Assembly (NCBI RefSeq): GCF_016865485.1
Contig: NZ_AP024452.1
Location: 3,246,501 to 3,310,500, forward strand
Direction: 5' to 3'
Origin: Luteitalea sp. TBR-22
GTDB lineage: Bacteria > Acidobacteriota > Vicinamibacteria > Vicinamibacterales > Vicinamibacteraceae
DNA length: 64,000 nt
This document shows, piece by piece, positions 50,691-59,408 of this stretch; the first letter of the stretch is position 1, and every line of letters starts with the position of its first letter. The notes beneath the pieces were generated by a model that worked only from the letters and a program-made list of their open reading frames with translations, ran no database searches and was not told where the DNA came from. Position numbers and translations under genes: made by a program.

Positions 50691-51143
50691 TCAGTAGAGC
50701 TGCGTGAGTTCGAACCGCAGCGGATAGAGGCTGTTGGAGGGCATCAGCTGGTAGCCCAGCATCCGCGCGGGATTGACGACGATCGGCGCGCGCAGGTTGA
50801 CGACGGTCTGCTCGGCCTGGACGGTGACGACAGCGAGCCACACGAGGGCGTCCTCGTCGGGATCACCGAGCCGCGCGCGGTCGACGTCCGAGAGCACGCA
50901 TCGGTAGTCGGGGAAGACCCGCCGCGGGTCCACGGCCAGGAACGAGGCCGACGGCCCCTCGACCGACTGGAGGCACTTGAAGGGGTCGAGCTCGCGCGAC
51001 GAGAGCACCACGAACTGGCGGCACTCCTCGAAGCCCGGGAGGCCGGCAGGAAACGAGACGACGTCGGCCGGCGCCACCTCGAAGGTGCCGAAGGCGGTGT
51101 CGAGGCGGATGGCGTCGGACGGCAACTGCTCGGGTGCGGTCAT
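50691..51143 (-). CDS. fliW: Flagellar assembly factor FliW
   Basis: 150 residues: FGTFEVAPADVVSFPAGLPGFEECRQFVVLS and VWLAVVTVQAEQTVVNLRAPIVVNPARMLGYQL are the FliW motifs. FliW binds CsrA as an antagonist and is itself titrated by cytoplasmic flagellin, giving feedback on filament subunit synthesis. The ATG at 51143 overlaps the flgL stop codon (TGATG). Confidence 0.96.
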   Translation of the reverse strand: MTAPEQLPSDAIRLDTAFGTFEVAPADVVSFPAGLPGFEECRQFVVLSSRELDPFKCLQSVEGPSASFLAVDPRRVFPDYRCVLSDVDRARLGDPDEDALVWLAVVTVQAEQTVVNLRAPIVVNPARMLGYQLMPSNSLYPLRFELTQLY

Positions 51144-52033
51144 CACAGGTAGTCCATGAGCGAGCGCTTCTGGTTCTGGCCCGCGGCAGCGATGGCGGCC
51201 TGCTGGGCCTGCTGGGCGCGCGTCATCTCGGAGATGGCTTCGGCGAGGCTGATCTCCTCGGCCTGCGATCGGCGCGTGTCGCTGGCCCGCCGCAGTTCGT
51301 CGAGGCGGAGTTTCTCGGCCGGCAGCGCGCTCAGGGTGGCGCCGACCTTGCCCTGCGCGGCCGTCACACTGTCGAACGTGGCCTGCAGGTCCTGCAGGCC
51401 ACCGTCGATGCCCGACATGTTGCCGGCGCGGACGGCGGCCGCCAGCGCGTCAAGCGTCTGGAACACGTTGCCGCCACCGCCCTGCAGCAGGCTGCCGCCG
51501 TCGACGGTCACCGCCGCCGACGAGGTGCGGGAGACGTCGACCTGCACGACGGTGCTGTCGCCCTGGTACGCCGAGACGGTGGTGCCCGCCTTGGTGTAGG
51601 GCGCCGACGAGGTGTCGGCACCGGCGAACAGGTAGATGCCGCGGTAGCTGGTGTTGATGGCCGTGAAGATGGCTTCCTTGGCGCCCTCGATCTCGAGCGC
51701 CACGGCCTCGCGCTGCGCCGGCGTCAGGATGGTGGTGCGTCCCTGCGCCGCCTTGGTCTGGGCGGTGGTGATGCTCGAGATGATGTCGGAGAGCACCGAG
51801 TCGGTGACGCGGAGGCGCGAGTCGACCGAGTCGTTGGCGTCGCGATACCGATCGGTGGCGCGGATCTCGGCGCGCTCGCGCAGCCCGGCGGCGGCCGCCG
51901 ACGGGTCGTCGCTGGCCTGCTGGATGCGGCGCCCCGACGACACCTGCTGCTGGGCGCGGGCGAAGGCCTCGGCCGTCGACTGGATGTCGTTGAGCGAGTT
52001 GCGGAAGATCGTGTTGTTGGTGACGCGGTACAT
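51143..52033 (-). CDS. flgL: Flagellar hook-filament junction protein FlgL
   Basis: 296 residues of the flagellin-like FlgL/HAP3 family: MYRVTNNTIFRNSLNDIQSTAEAFARAQQQVSSGRRIQ at the N-terminus (read in two parts: MYRVTNNTIFRN and QQQVSSGRRIQQASDDPS) and LSLAEAISEMTRAQQAQ near the C-terminus. It joins the hook to the filament. The order flgK-flgL-fliW-csrA is typical. Confidence 0.95.
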   Translation of the reverse strand: MYRVTNNTIFRNSLNDIQSTAEAFARAQQQVSSGRRIQQASDDPSAAAAGLRERAEIRATDRYRDANDSVDSRLRVTDSVLSDIISSITTAQTKAAQGRTTILTPAQREAVALEIEGAKEAIFTAINTSYRGIYLFAGADTSSAPYTKAGTTVSAYQGDSTVVQVDVSRTSSAAVTVDGGSLLQGGGGNVFQTLDALAAAVRAGNMSGIDGGLQDLQATFDSVTAAQGKVGATLSALPAEKLRLDELRRASDTRRSQAEEISLAEAISEMTRAQQAQQAAIAAAGQNQKRSLMDYL

Positions 52034-52045
52034 GGCAACCTCGCG

Positions 52046-53413
52046 CTAACGCTTCAGGGACAGCAACGTCTCGATGGTCTGGTCGATCACCGAGAAGAAC
52101 CGCGCATTGGCCTCGTAGGCGCGCTGGTAGCGCAGCATCATCGCGGCCTCCTCGTCGATCGACACGCCCGACACGCTGTCGCGCAGCTGCTCGATCTGGT
52201 TGACGATCTCCTGGCGGCTCGCCTGCTCGGCCTCGGCGCGGCTGACGTCGCTGCCGACGTCGTACACCAGCGCCGTCCACGCCTCGGCCGGGGTGTCGCC
52301 GTTGACGATCGAGGCATCGCGCAGGTCGGCCAGCTTGCGCGCCACCTGGTTGTCACCCGACGACGGGATGCCCGCCGCCGCCACCAGCGACGGGTTGGCC
52401 ATCAGCGTCGCGTCCATCCTGAGGGCCGCCGCCGCGCCGGCCACGCCGGTCGGCGGCGTGAAGAAGTTGCCGCCCGGGTTGCCGTTCAGGTCGTAGCCCG
52501 TCGCGTGCAGGGTGTTGACCTCGGTGGCCACCGCGTAGGCCAGCTCGTCGAGCTGCGCCTGATAGCCTGGGATGTCGGTGTCGCGGACGTGCAGTTCACC
52601 ACCGAGGTGGCCGTCGGTCAGTTCGAGCGTGATGTCGGTCCCGTCGGCCGCCTGCACGCGCGCGTAGCCCGACGGCATGCCCGCGACGGCGGCCAGCGCG
52701 TAGCTGTCGGCGCCGACCACGAGGGGCCGGCCGCTGCGCGTCGAGATCTGCACGGTCCCGTCGGCCAGTTCGAGCACCTGTGTCCCCAGGATGCCCGACA
52801 GCTCCTTGATGGCCTCGGTCTGCTCGTCGCGCAGGTGCAGCGTCTGCGACGAGGGCGACGAGCCGATCGACTTGTTCAGGGCGGCGATGCGGGTGGTGAG
52901 CTCGTTGATGCTCTCGACGTCCTCGATGACGCGCTGGTCGGTGGCCTTGGCCGCATCGGTCAGGCGGCTGGCCATGCCATTGAACGCGCGCGCCAGCGCC
53001 TCGCCTTCCGACAGGACCTGCTGGCGGGCGGTGGCCGACGTGGGCGCCTCGGCGAGTTCCGCGAACGCGTCGAAGAAGTCTTCCAGATCGGCATCGACCG
53101 AGCTTCCCGGCTTGCCGAGGGCGACCTCGACCAGTCCCAGGGACTCGGCCATCGCCGACTGCTGCTGTTCGAGCGGTGACTCGTCGTACAGGCGCTGGTC
53201 GTACAGCCGATCGCGCATCGAGCGCACGCCGAGCACCTCGACGCCGATGCCGGCCGAGAACCGGTCGGGAGGCGGCACCGCGCCGAAGTCGGCGACGCGC
53301 TTGGTGTAACCGGGCGTGTTGACGTTGGCCAGGTTGTTCCCCGTCACGTCCAGCCCGAAGCGCTGGGCGTCGAGGGCCTTGGACGTCATCCCGAGCATGC
53401 CGAACAGCGACAT
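52046..53413 (-). CDS. flgK: Flagellar hook-associated protein FlgK
   Basis: 455 residues. The rod-type N-terminus reads FGLDVTGNNLANVNTPGYTKR and the C-terminus YQRAYEANARFFSVIDQTIETLLSLKR, both FlgK hallmarks. It is the first junction protein next to the hook. The ATG overlaps the stop codon of the FlgN-like gene (TGATG). Confidence 0.97.
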   Translation of the reverse strand: MSLFGMLGMTSKALDAQRFGLDVTGNNLANVNTPGYTKRVADFGAVPPPDRFSAGIGVEVLGVRSMRDRLYDQRLYDESPLEQQQSAMAESLGLVEVALGKPGSSVDADLEDFFDAFAELAEAPTSATARQQVLSEGEALARAFNGMASRLTDAAKATDQRVIEDVESINELTTRIAALNKSIGSSPSSQTLHLRDEQTEAIKELSGILGTQVLELADGTVQISTRSGRPLVVGADSYALAAVAGMPSGYARVQAADGTDITLELTDGHLGGELHVRDTDIPGYQAQLDELAYAVATEVNTLHATGYDLNGNPGGNFFTPPTGVAGAAAALRMDATLMANPSLVAAAGIPSSGDNQVARKLADLRDASIVNGDTPAEAWTALVYDVGSDVSRAEAEQASRQEIVNQIEQLRDSVSGVSIDEEAAMMLRYQRAYEANARFFSVIDQTIETLLSLKR

Positions 53414-53775
53414 CAGCCTCTCGCAGTCAGGAAGGCGCCCCCACCGGGGGTCGTGAGGGGGCGTCCCACGGGCGTGTAGCCGCGCGGGGCGTCGGCGACG
53501 ACGGGTTGGTGTCCCGTCAGGAGCGACAGCGAGAAGCCCAGGCGACGACAACGCGCCAGGGCGGCGGTGACCGCCATCGCCTGTTCGGGCGCCAGCGTGT
53601 CGCCGGTCCGGATGGCCTCGGCCGCGGCCTGCGTGAAGGCCCGTGCCCGCGCCTCGATCTGGTGTTCGCTGGCCTCGATCGCCTCCGGGCGAACCTGCGC
53701 CAGCGCGTCGGCCAGCGCCTCGAGGGCGAGCCCCAGAGCCTGCGCCGTCGTGCTCAGTCGGGATGTCTCAGTCAC
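53413..53775 (-). CDS. FlgN-like chaperone for FlgK/FlgL
   Basis: 120 residues, helical (LGLALEALADALAQVRPEAIEASEHQIEARA...), with a Gly/Pro-rich C-terminal tail that includes APRGYTPVGRPLTTPGG. Assignment rests on the position between flgM and flgK, where flgN stands in many bacteria, and on helical character; no diagnostic motif is visible. Confidence 0.6.
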   Translation of the reverse strand: MTETSRLSTTAQALGLALEALADALAQVRPEAIEASEHQIEARARAFTQAAAEAIRTGDTLAPEQAMAVTAALARCRRLGFSLSLLTGHQPVVADAPRGYTPVGRPLTTPGGGAFLTARG

Positions 53776-53817
53776 ACCCCACGCTCCGCGTTCCGGCCGG
53801 GGGGTGGCCCCCCGACC

Positions 53818-54114
53818 CTATTTCGACAGCAGACTGTCGATCAGGCGGTCCGCGAGTCGGCCGGCATCGTTGCCGACCTGCCCGGCCGCCAGCTTGGCCT
53901 TGGCACGGTCAACGACGTCCTGCCGAATCTCCGGGGCCTTGTTGGCGGCATCCACCGCCTTGCCGAGCAGGCGTGCATCAGCCGAGACCTCTACCCGGTC
54001 CCCGCCCTCCGCCTTGCCGCGAGCGTCCTGCGCCCGCTGCGGCGCAGCCTTCTGGACCTGCTGGGTCTGGCCTGCGTCCTGTGCGCCCGAGGGGCGATCG
54101 CCCTGAATCTTCAT
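53818..54114 (-). CDS. flgM: Anti-sigma-28 factor FlgM
   Basis: 98 residues. The N-terminal half is unstructured and Gln/Ala-rich; the C-terminal half RVEVSADARLL, APEIRQDVVDRAKAKLAAG and LADRLIDSLL is the sigma-28-binding helical region. FlgM holds FliA inactive until it is exported through the finished hook. Its own gene has a perfect sigma-28 promoter, giving negative feedback. Confidence 0.9.
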   Translation of the reverse strand: MKIQGDRPSGAQDAGQTQQVQKAAPQRAQDARGKAEGGDRVEVSADARLLGKAVDAANKAPEIRQDVVDRAKAKLAAGQVGNDAGRLADRLIDSLLSK

Positions 54115-54160
54115 CGTCTACTCCTGTGGCGCACGGCGGGACAGCCGGCGCTTGTACCAG

Positions 54161-54187
54161 GAATCGGCAGCCGTTCACTGACCTTTA
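54161..54187 (-). promoter_or_regulatory. Sigma-28 promoter of flgM
   Basis: On the minus strand TAAAGGTC-N11-GCCGATTC, exact FliA spacing, 47 bases before the flgM ATG. It overlaps the last codons of flgJ, so flgM-flgN-flgK-flgL-fliW-csrA-GNAT can be read as a late operon inside the larger flagellar operon. Confidence 0.8.
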
Positions 54188-55095
54188 ATGTCACTCGTCA
54201 AATTCCTGACGAACTGCTCCGGGTCCACCCGGCGCCCTGCCTGCGTCACCTCGAAATGCAGGTGCGGCCCGGTCGACCGGCCGGTGCTGCCGACCCGTCC
54301 GACCTGCTGCCCCTGCGCCACGGTGTCCCCCGCCTTGACGTCCAGCGAGGAGAGGTGCGCGTACCGTGACTCGAATCCATTGGCGTGCCTGACGACGACC
54401 GTCAGGCCGTAGCCGCCCTGTTCCTGGGCCGTGACCACCGTGCCGGCCGCAGCGGCGGGCACGTCGGTGCCATACCTCGCTGCAAGGTCGATGCCGCCGT
54501 GGAACTTCGACTGTCCCTTGAACGGATCGGCGCGCCAGCCGTAACCGGAGCTCACCCGCCCGGACATTTCGAGCGAAAGCTCGCTCGACACGTCACCCAT
54601 GGCCGATGCTGTCGACCCGGGCATGGGTCGGACAACCGACACCGCGGCAGGCGTTGCGGTCAGGTTGCCGGCACGGCCACCGGTGGTCGTCGCCGGCGCG
54701 GTCAACGACGGAGCCCCCTGGCCGGACACGGGCAGGCCCTCGGTTCGCGGCAGCACCGTGCCGGGCGCGACCGCCGCCTGCTGTCGCTCCCACGCCTGCA
54801 CCAGCATCGGCGTGAGGCCCATGCCGCCGGCCCTGGCCAGGTGCATCGCCAGTTCGCTGTCGATCGTCGAGCTGTAGGTCTCGTTGCCGAGGCCCTCACC
54901 CTGGCCTTCCTCGTCGAGCAGCGACTTGCGCATCTGCTTGATCATCTCGAGCATCAGCATCGACTCGAACTGCGCGGCGAGCTCGGACAGCTTCTCCCGC
55001 TCGGCCGCCGGCGTCGCCTGGCCATCGAGCGCCGTGAGGCGATCGGGCCCGGGCGCGGGCAGCGTGAGCGACGGGGTGCGGGTGTCGACGGCCAT
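54175..55095 (-). CDS. FlgJ-type rod-binding protein fused to an M23 peptidase
   Basis: 306 residues. Residues about 30-110 are the FlgJ N-terminal rod-binding domain (LSELAAQFESMLMLEMIKQMRKSLL, SELAMHLARAGGMGLT). A low-complexity linker leads to a LytM/M23 endopeptidase (about 190-300) with HGGIDLAARYGTDV and HLHFEV, the zinc ligands. Enterobacterial FlgJ carries a glucosaminidase instead. The enzyme would open peptidoglycan crosslinks for the rod. The last codons overlap the flgM promoter. Confidence 0.9.
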   Translation of the reverse strand: MAVDTRTPSLTLPAPGPDRLTALDGQATPAAEREKLSELAAQFESMLMLEMIKQMRKSLLDEEGQGEGLGNETYSSTIDSELAMHLARAGGMGLTPMLVQAWERQQAAVAPGTVLPRTEGLPVSGQGAPSLTAPATTTGGRAGNLTATPAAVSVVRPMPGSTASAMGDVSSELSLEMSGRVSSGYGWRADPFKGQSKFHGGIDLAARYGTDVPAAAAGTVVTAQEQGGYGLTVVVRHANGFESRYAHLSSLDVKAGDTVAQGQQVGRVGSTGRSTGPHLHFEVTQAGRRVDPEQFVRNLTSDIKGQ

Positions 55096-55119
55096 GGCGG
55101 GACCTGGGCGCGCGGGGCG

Positions 55120-56244
55120 CTAGATGACGACGATCTCCGCGCGCAGCGAGCCGGCGGCCTTGAGCGCCTGGACGATGGCGATGATGTCGCGCGGGGTCAC
55201 GCCGAGCGAGTTGAGGGCGCGCACGACCGCGTCGAGCGTCACGCCTTCCTCGAGCGCGATCAGGCGCGTCTCGCGCTCCTTGACGTCCACCTGCTGATTG
55301 GGCACGACGACGGTCTGCCCGCGACTCGGGCCCCACGACGGGTTGGGCTGCGACACGTCGAACTGCGTCGAGATGCGCACCGCCAGCGAACCATGGGCCA
55401 CCGCCGCGGCGCCCAGCGTCACCTGCGCGCCGACGACGACCGTGCCGGTCCGTTCGTTGATGACGACCCGGGCCGGCGCGTCCGACTCCACGGGCAACGG
55501 CTCGATGCGCGCCATCAACTCCGGGATGTTGCCCTTGTAGTGCGCCGGCACGGTGATGGTCACGGTGGCCGGGTCGATGGCCCGGGCCGAGCCGGTGCCC
55601 AGTGCCTGGTCGACGACGGCGGCCAGCCGCGAGGCCGTCGAGAAATCCGGCGCGTTGAGCGCGAGCATCACCTGATCGCCGTCGGGCACCGCGCCCCGTG
55701 GCTGCACCTGGACGAGGCCGCCGCCGGGCACCCGGCCGGCCGTCAGGTGATTCACCTGGACGCCGTTGGCGGCGTTGCCGGCGCCGAACCCGCCGAGGGT
55801 GAGCGGACCCTGCGCCAGCGCCACCACCTGGCCGTCGGTGCCGCGCAGCGGCGTCGGCACCAGCGTGCCGCCCTGCAGGCTGCGGGCGTCGCCGATCGAC
55901 GACACCGTGATGTCGAGGCGCACGCCGGGCCGCGCAAACGGCGGCAACTCGGCGCTCACCAGCACCGCCGCGACGTTCTCGACCTTCATCATCTCGGGTG
56001 TCACGACCACGCCGAAGCGCTCGAGGGTGTTGGCCAGCGACAGGTTCGAGAACAGCGTCTGGCGCTTGTCGCCGGTCCGGTTCAGGCCGATCACCAGGCC
56101 GTATCCGATGAGCGGCGTCGGCCTGACGCCGACCAGGGAGGCGACGTCCTTGATCCGCATGGTGTTGGCGCTGCGCGCACCGAGGGGGACCGCGCCCGCC
56201 ACCAGCATCGCCACCATCACGCCCACTGCCATCATCCGCGTCAT
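55120..56244 (-). CDS. flgI: Flagellar P-ring protein FlgI
   Basis: 374 residues with a signal peptide (MMAVGVMVAMLVAGAVPLGARS). RIKDVASLVGVRPTPLIGYGLVIGLNRTGDK is the family signature, then NVAAVLVSAELPPFARPGVRLDITVSSIGDA and, near the C-terminus, GVTLDAVVRALNSLGVTPRDIIAI. It forms the peptidoglycan ring round the rod, which with FlgH implies a Gram-negative envelope. Confidence 0.97.
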   Translation of the reverse strand: MTRMMAVGVMVAMLVAGAVPLGARSANTMRIKDVASLVGVRPTPLIGYGLVIGLNRTGDKRQTLFSNLSLANTLERFGVVVTPEMMKVENVAAVLVSAELPPFARPGVRLDITVSSIGDARSLQGGTLVPTPLRGTDGQVVALAQGPLTLGGFGAGNAANGVQVNHLTAGRVPGGGLVQVQPRGAVPDGDQVMLALNAPDFSTASRLAAVVDQALGTGSARAIDPATVTITVPAHYKGNIPELMARIEPLPVESDAPARVVINERTGTVVVGAQVTLGAAAVAHGSLAVRISTQFDVSQPNPSWGPSRGQTVVVPNQQVDVKERETRLIALEEGVTLDAVVRALNSLGVTPRDIIAIVQALKAAGSLRAEIVVI

Positions 56245-56332
56245 CGTCGTTCTCCGTGTGCGTCGTTGGCCGTCGTGCGTCCCGCCTCGTGCCCTTCGAA
56301 GGCCCGAGGCCGGATGACGAAGGCCGGCCTGC

Positions 56333-57049
56333 CTAGAAGATCTTGTTCATGATCCGGACCAGCCAGCCCGGCTTCAGGTTGTCCTTCATCAGCCCGCGCC
56401 CGTAGTACTGGATGCGCAGGTTGGCGATCTGGGTGGACTGCACCTGGTTGTTGCGACGCAGGTCCTGGGCGCGCACCACGCCGGTCAGGACGACGACCTG
56501 TCGCTCGCCGTTGAGGTCGAGTTCCTTGACGCTCTCGAGCATCAGGTCGCCATTGGGGAGCACCTCGCTGACGCGCGCCGTCATCGTCGCCGTGAGCATG
56601 CTGGTGCGCGTCGTCGTGCCGCTGCCCTTGAACGACGTCTCGCTGTTGGTGCTCATCAGGTTCGCGGGGTCCACCGACGAGGGGAACTTGGTCTCGAGGC
56701 CGAACAGGGTCGGGACGCCCGCGGTGCCCCGGCCCTCCTTGTCGAGCGCCGAATCGGCCGTTGCCGACGACTCGATGTTCTCGATGACCCGGATGGTGAT
56801 CAGGTCGTTGACGCGCGAGGCGCGACGGTCCGAGGTGAGGCCGCTGATCCAGTCGATCGAGGCCTCGTCGCTGGCCGGCGACACCGTGGCGCGCGCCAGC
56901 ATCCTGGCCGTCTCGAGGTGACGGGCGACGGCCGCGTCGTACGCGTTGTTGGACGGCTTGGTCGGCAGGGGCGTCTGCGTCTGTGCGGCGGCGCCGCTGG
57001 CCAGGACGACACTGGCGCACAGGGCGAGGACGAAGGAGCTACGAGGCAT
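56333..57049 (-). CDS. flgH: Flagellar L-ring protein FlgH
   Basis: 238 residues. Signal peptide SSFVLALCASVVLASGAAAQ, without an obvious lipobox cysteine after it (Cys9 lies in the hydrophobic core), unlike the lipoprotein FlgH of enterobacteria. DRRASRVNDLITIRVIEN, FKGSGTTTRTSMLTATMTARV, LPNGDLMLESVKELDLNGE and VRAQDLRRNNQVQSTQIANLRI are family motifs. It builds the outer-membrane ring. GGAGG lies six bases before the ATG at 57049, inside the end of flgA. Confidence 0.93.
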   Translation of the reverse strand: MPRSSFVLALCASVVLASGAAAQTQTPLPTKPSNNAYDAAVARHLETARMLARATVSPASDEASIDWISGLTSDRRASRVNDLITIRVIENIESSATADSALDKEGRGTAGVPTLFGLETKFPSSVDPANLMSTNSETSFKGSGTTTRTSMLTATMTARVSEVLPNGDLMLESVKELDLNGERQVVVLTGVVRAQDLRRNNQVQSTQIANLRIQYYGRGLMKDNLKPGWLVRIMNKIF

Positions 57050-57767
57050 GGAGGACCTCCACGAGCGCCTCGGCCACGACACGGCCGCGCAGGCGCTTCT
57101 TGCTGTCCGGGTTGACCACGATCACGGTCTGCCCCAGGGTGCCGGACTGCGCCGCGATGGCGCGTCCGCGAACTTCGAGCGCGCCGACACGCGCGATGGT
57201 GACGACCTCGTCGCCGGAGTTGACCAGCGCCGGCACCACGGCGGCGAGGCGCGTCACCACCTCGCCGGCCTGCAGTGCCTTGCGCGTCGTGAGGCCGCGC
57301 ACCGCCTCGAGCGTGGGCAGCGGCGAGAGCGGCTGCCGACCGACGTCATCGCGCACGCCTTCCAGCGCATCTGCGGTCAGCGCCTCGCCGGCCGCGACCT
57401 TCTGCCGGGCCCGCACGTGCGGCGCCACCACATGCACCACCGCGCCGAGTCGTCCGACCCGCGCCGGCGTGGCGTGCTCGTCGCCGAACAGCACGAAGCG
57501 GACCGGGCCGCCGGTGCGGCTGGCCGGTTCGGGGACCGCTCGCACGATCGGCCCGGCGCCCGGCGCCAGCGTCAGCACCGGCGCGGTGATCGTCACCTCC
57601 GCCTCGCCGCCGAACGCCTCGCGCACCGCCTGCGTCGCAGCCGCGACGGCGGCCTCGAGGTCGCCGGCGGGCTGCGCGCCGAGCGGCGCGGCCAGCGACA
57701 GGACCGCGAGGACGACGGCGGCCATGGGCGCCAACCGCGTGCGAGGCGAACGAGGGTCAGCGGGCAA
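57039..57767 (-). CDS. flgA: P-ring assembly chaperone FlgA
   Basis: 242 residues from the TTG at 57767, overlapping the flgG end, or 228 from the ATG at 57725. The hydrophobic stretch MAAVVLAVLSLAAPLGAQ is a signal peptide whose arginine-rich n-region (RSPRTRL) is only included with the TTG, so I prefer that start. The SAF-like C-terminal part (VVHVVAPHVRARQKVAAGEALTADAL, LQAGEVVTRLAAV, VVNPDSKKRLRGRVV) is typical of FlgA. Confidence 0.85.
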   Translation of the reverse strand: MPADPRSPRTRLAPMAAVVLAVLSLAAPLGAQPAGDLEAAVAAATQAVREAFGGEAEVTITAPVLTLAPGAGPIVRAVPEPASRTGGPVRFVLFGDEHATPARVGRLGAVVHVVAPHVRARQKVAAGEALTADALEGVRDDVGRQPLSPLPTLEAVRGLTTRKALQAGEVVTRLAAVVPALVNSGDEVVTIARVGALEVRGRAIAAQSGTLGQTVIVVNPDSKKRLRGRVVAEALVEVLHAS

Positions 57768-58545
57768 GGTTGTTCACCTGGGAGAGCATCTCGTCGGCGG
57801 TGCGAATCACCTTCGAGTTGGCCTCGTAGGCACGCTGGCCGAGGATCATGTTGACCATCTCCTCGACGATGCTGACGTTGGATTCCTCGAGGAACCCCTG
57901 CTGCAGCGTGCCGAGGCCGTCGGTGCCCGGCAGGCCGGTGATCGCGTCGCCCGACGCCGTGGTGACCGTGAACAGGTTGGCGCCCATGGCGTGCAGGCCG
58001 GCCGGGTTCTGGAACGCCGCGATCTGGATGGTGCCCACCTGCTGCGGCGCGCTCTCGCCGGCCAGGGTGGCCGACACGATGCCGTCCTTCGAGATGGTCA
58101 CCGAGACCGCGTTCGACGGGATGGTGATCGAGGGCTCGAGCATGTAGCCTTCGCTGGTCACCAGCGAACCCTCCTGGTTCATGTGGAGGTTGCCCGAGCG
58201 CGTGTAGGCCGTCTGCCCGTCCGGCAGGGTCACCTGCAGGAAGCCGCGGCCCTCGATGGCCACGTCGTAGGGCGAGTTGGTCGCGCGCAGGTTGCCCGAC
58301 GCGAAGTCACGGGCGATGGCCACGGGCTTGGCGCCGAGTCCGAGCTCGATGCCGACCGGGGCCTCGGCGGTGGCGTTGGTCGCGGCGCCGGGGGCGTTCA
58401 CCTGCTGGTACACCAGGTCCTCGAACTCGACGCGGCTCTTCTTGAACCCCGACGTGTTCACGTTGGCCAGGTTGTGCGCGATGTTGTCGATGTTGGCCTG
58501 CTGCGCATTCATGCCACTCGCGGCGGTGTACATCGCTCGAATCAT
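57757..58545 (-). CDS. flgG: Flagellar distal rod protein FlgG
   Basis: 262 residues, the normal length. MIRAMYTAASGMNAQQANIDNIAHNLANVNTSGFKKSR begins as every FlgG (here MIRAMYTAASGM and NLANVNTSGFKKSR), and MNMILGQRAYEANSKVIRTADEM-type sequence ends it (MVNMILGQRAYEANSK). Distal rod subunit linking to the hook. Its ATG is separated from flgF by a 134-base spacer with heptad repeats, the longest gap in this part of the operon. Confidence 0.97.
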   Translation of the reverse strand: MIRAMYTAASGMNAQQANIDNIAHNLANVNTSGFKKSRVEFEDLVYQQVNAPGAATNATAEAPVGIELGLGAKPVAIARDFASGNLRATNSPYDVAIEGRGFLQVTLPDGQTAYTRSGNLHMNQEGSLVTSEGYMLEPSITIPSNAVSVTISKDGIVSATLAGESAPQQVGTIQIAAFQNPAGLHAMGANLFTVTTASGDAITGLPGTDGLGTLQQGFLEESNVSIVEEMVNMILGQRAYEANSKVIRTADEMLSQVNNLAR

Positions 58546-58598
58546 GTTGGTCCTCTTCCTGCCGATTACCGGTGTGCCGAAGTGCGGGCTCACCCTTC

Positions 58599-58684
58599 GG
58601 CCTTGGGCCTTGGGCCTTTGGGCCTTGGGCCTTGGGCCTTCGCGTTATGCGTCAAGCGTTAGGCGTTAAACGTTAAACGTCACC
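58599..58684. repeat. Two adjacent heptamer repeat tracts between flgG and flgF
   Basis: 58599-58640 consists of GGCCTTG heptads (six copies, one with an inserted T), and 58643-58684 of CGTTATG/CGTCAAG/CGTTAGG/CGTTAAA/CGTTAAA/CGTCACC heptads. The flgF stop codon lies inside the second tract. Confidence 0.85.
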
Positions 58685-59408
58685 GTCGCCCCAACTCCGT
58701 GATGGCGCGGCCGTCGAGTTCCGTGCTGAGGATGTTCAGCCCCCGCTGCAACGCCTCGAAGCCGCGGGCGACCTCGGTGAGGGCGACCATCCGGTCGACC
58801 ACCGAGACGTTGGAGGCCTCGAGCACGCCCGACCGCACCGAGACGTCGGCGTCGGTGGGCTGCGCCGAGGCCGGCGCGCGGAAGCGCCCGAGTTCCTCAC
58901 GCTGGAGTTCCGAGTAGTCGCCGAAGTCCACGACGCGGAACTTCCCCACTGTCTGCGTCCCGACGCTCACGGTGCCATCGTCGGAGACACTCACCGGTCC
59001 ACTGGCGCCCCTGGCGACCTTGAGCGGCCCGTTGGCGGTCTGCACCGGATGGCCGTCGGCGGTGGTCACCGTGCCGTCGGCGGCGAGCTGGAAGTTGCCG
59101 TTGCGGGTGTAGCGCGCGCCCTGCGGGGTGTCGACGACGAAGAAGCCCTTGCCCTCGATCGCGAAATCGAGGTCCCGTCCGGTCTTCTCCATCGAGCCGG
59201 GGCGGAAGTCGAGGTGCCCCGGTCCCGGCGTCACGTCGATGGCGGCCTGCAGGGCCTTGCCGAACGAGGGGCGTTCGGCGGCGTTCGTGGTGACCCGCTC
59301 GGACTTGTATCCGGCGGTCTTGGCGTTGGCGATGTCCGCGGCGAGCCGATCGAGCTGCTCCATCCGCGTCTGCAATCCACTCAGCGCTGCGTAAGTGCCA
59401 CCTGCCAT
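58680..59408 (-). CDS. flgF: Flagellar proximal rod protein FlgF
   Basis: 242 residues. TYAALSGLQTRMEQLDRLAADIANAKTAGYKSER is the rod N-terminus (ADIANAKTAGYKSER), DLDFAIEGKGFFVVDTPQGARYTRNGNFQL the central fold and NVSVVDRMVALTEVARGFEALQR the C-terminal coil. Proximal rod subunit. The start overlaps the MshEN gene by 28 bases. Confidence 0.95.
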   Translation of the reverse strand: MAGGTYAALSGLQTRMEQLDRLAADIANAKTAGYKSERVTTNAAERPSFGKALQAAIDVTPGPGHLDFRPGSMEKTGRDLDFAIEGKGFFVVDTPQGARYTRNGNFQLAADGTVTTADGHPVQTANGPLKVARGASGPVSVSDDGTVSVGTQTVGKFRVVDFGDYSELQREELGRFRAPASAQPTDADVSVRSGVLEASNVSVVDRMVALTEVARGFEALQRGLNILSTELDGRAITELGRR

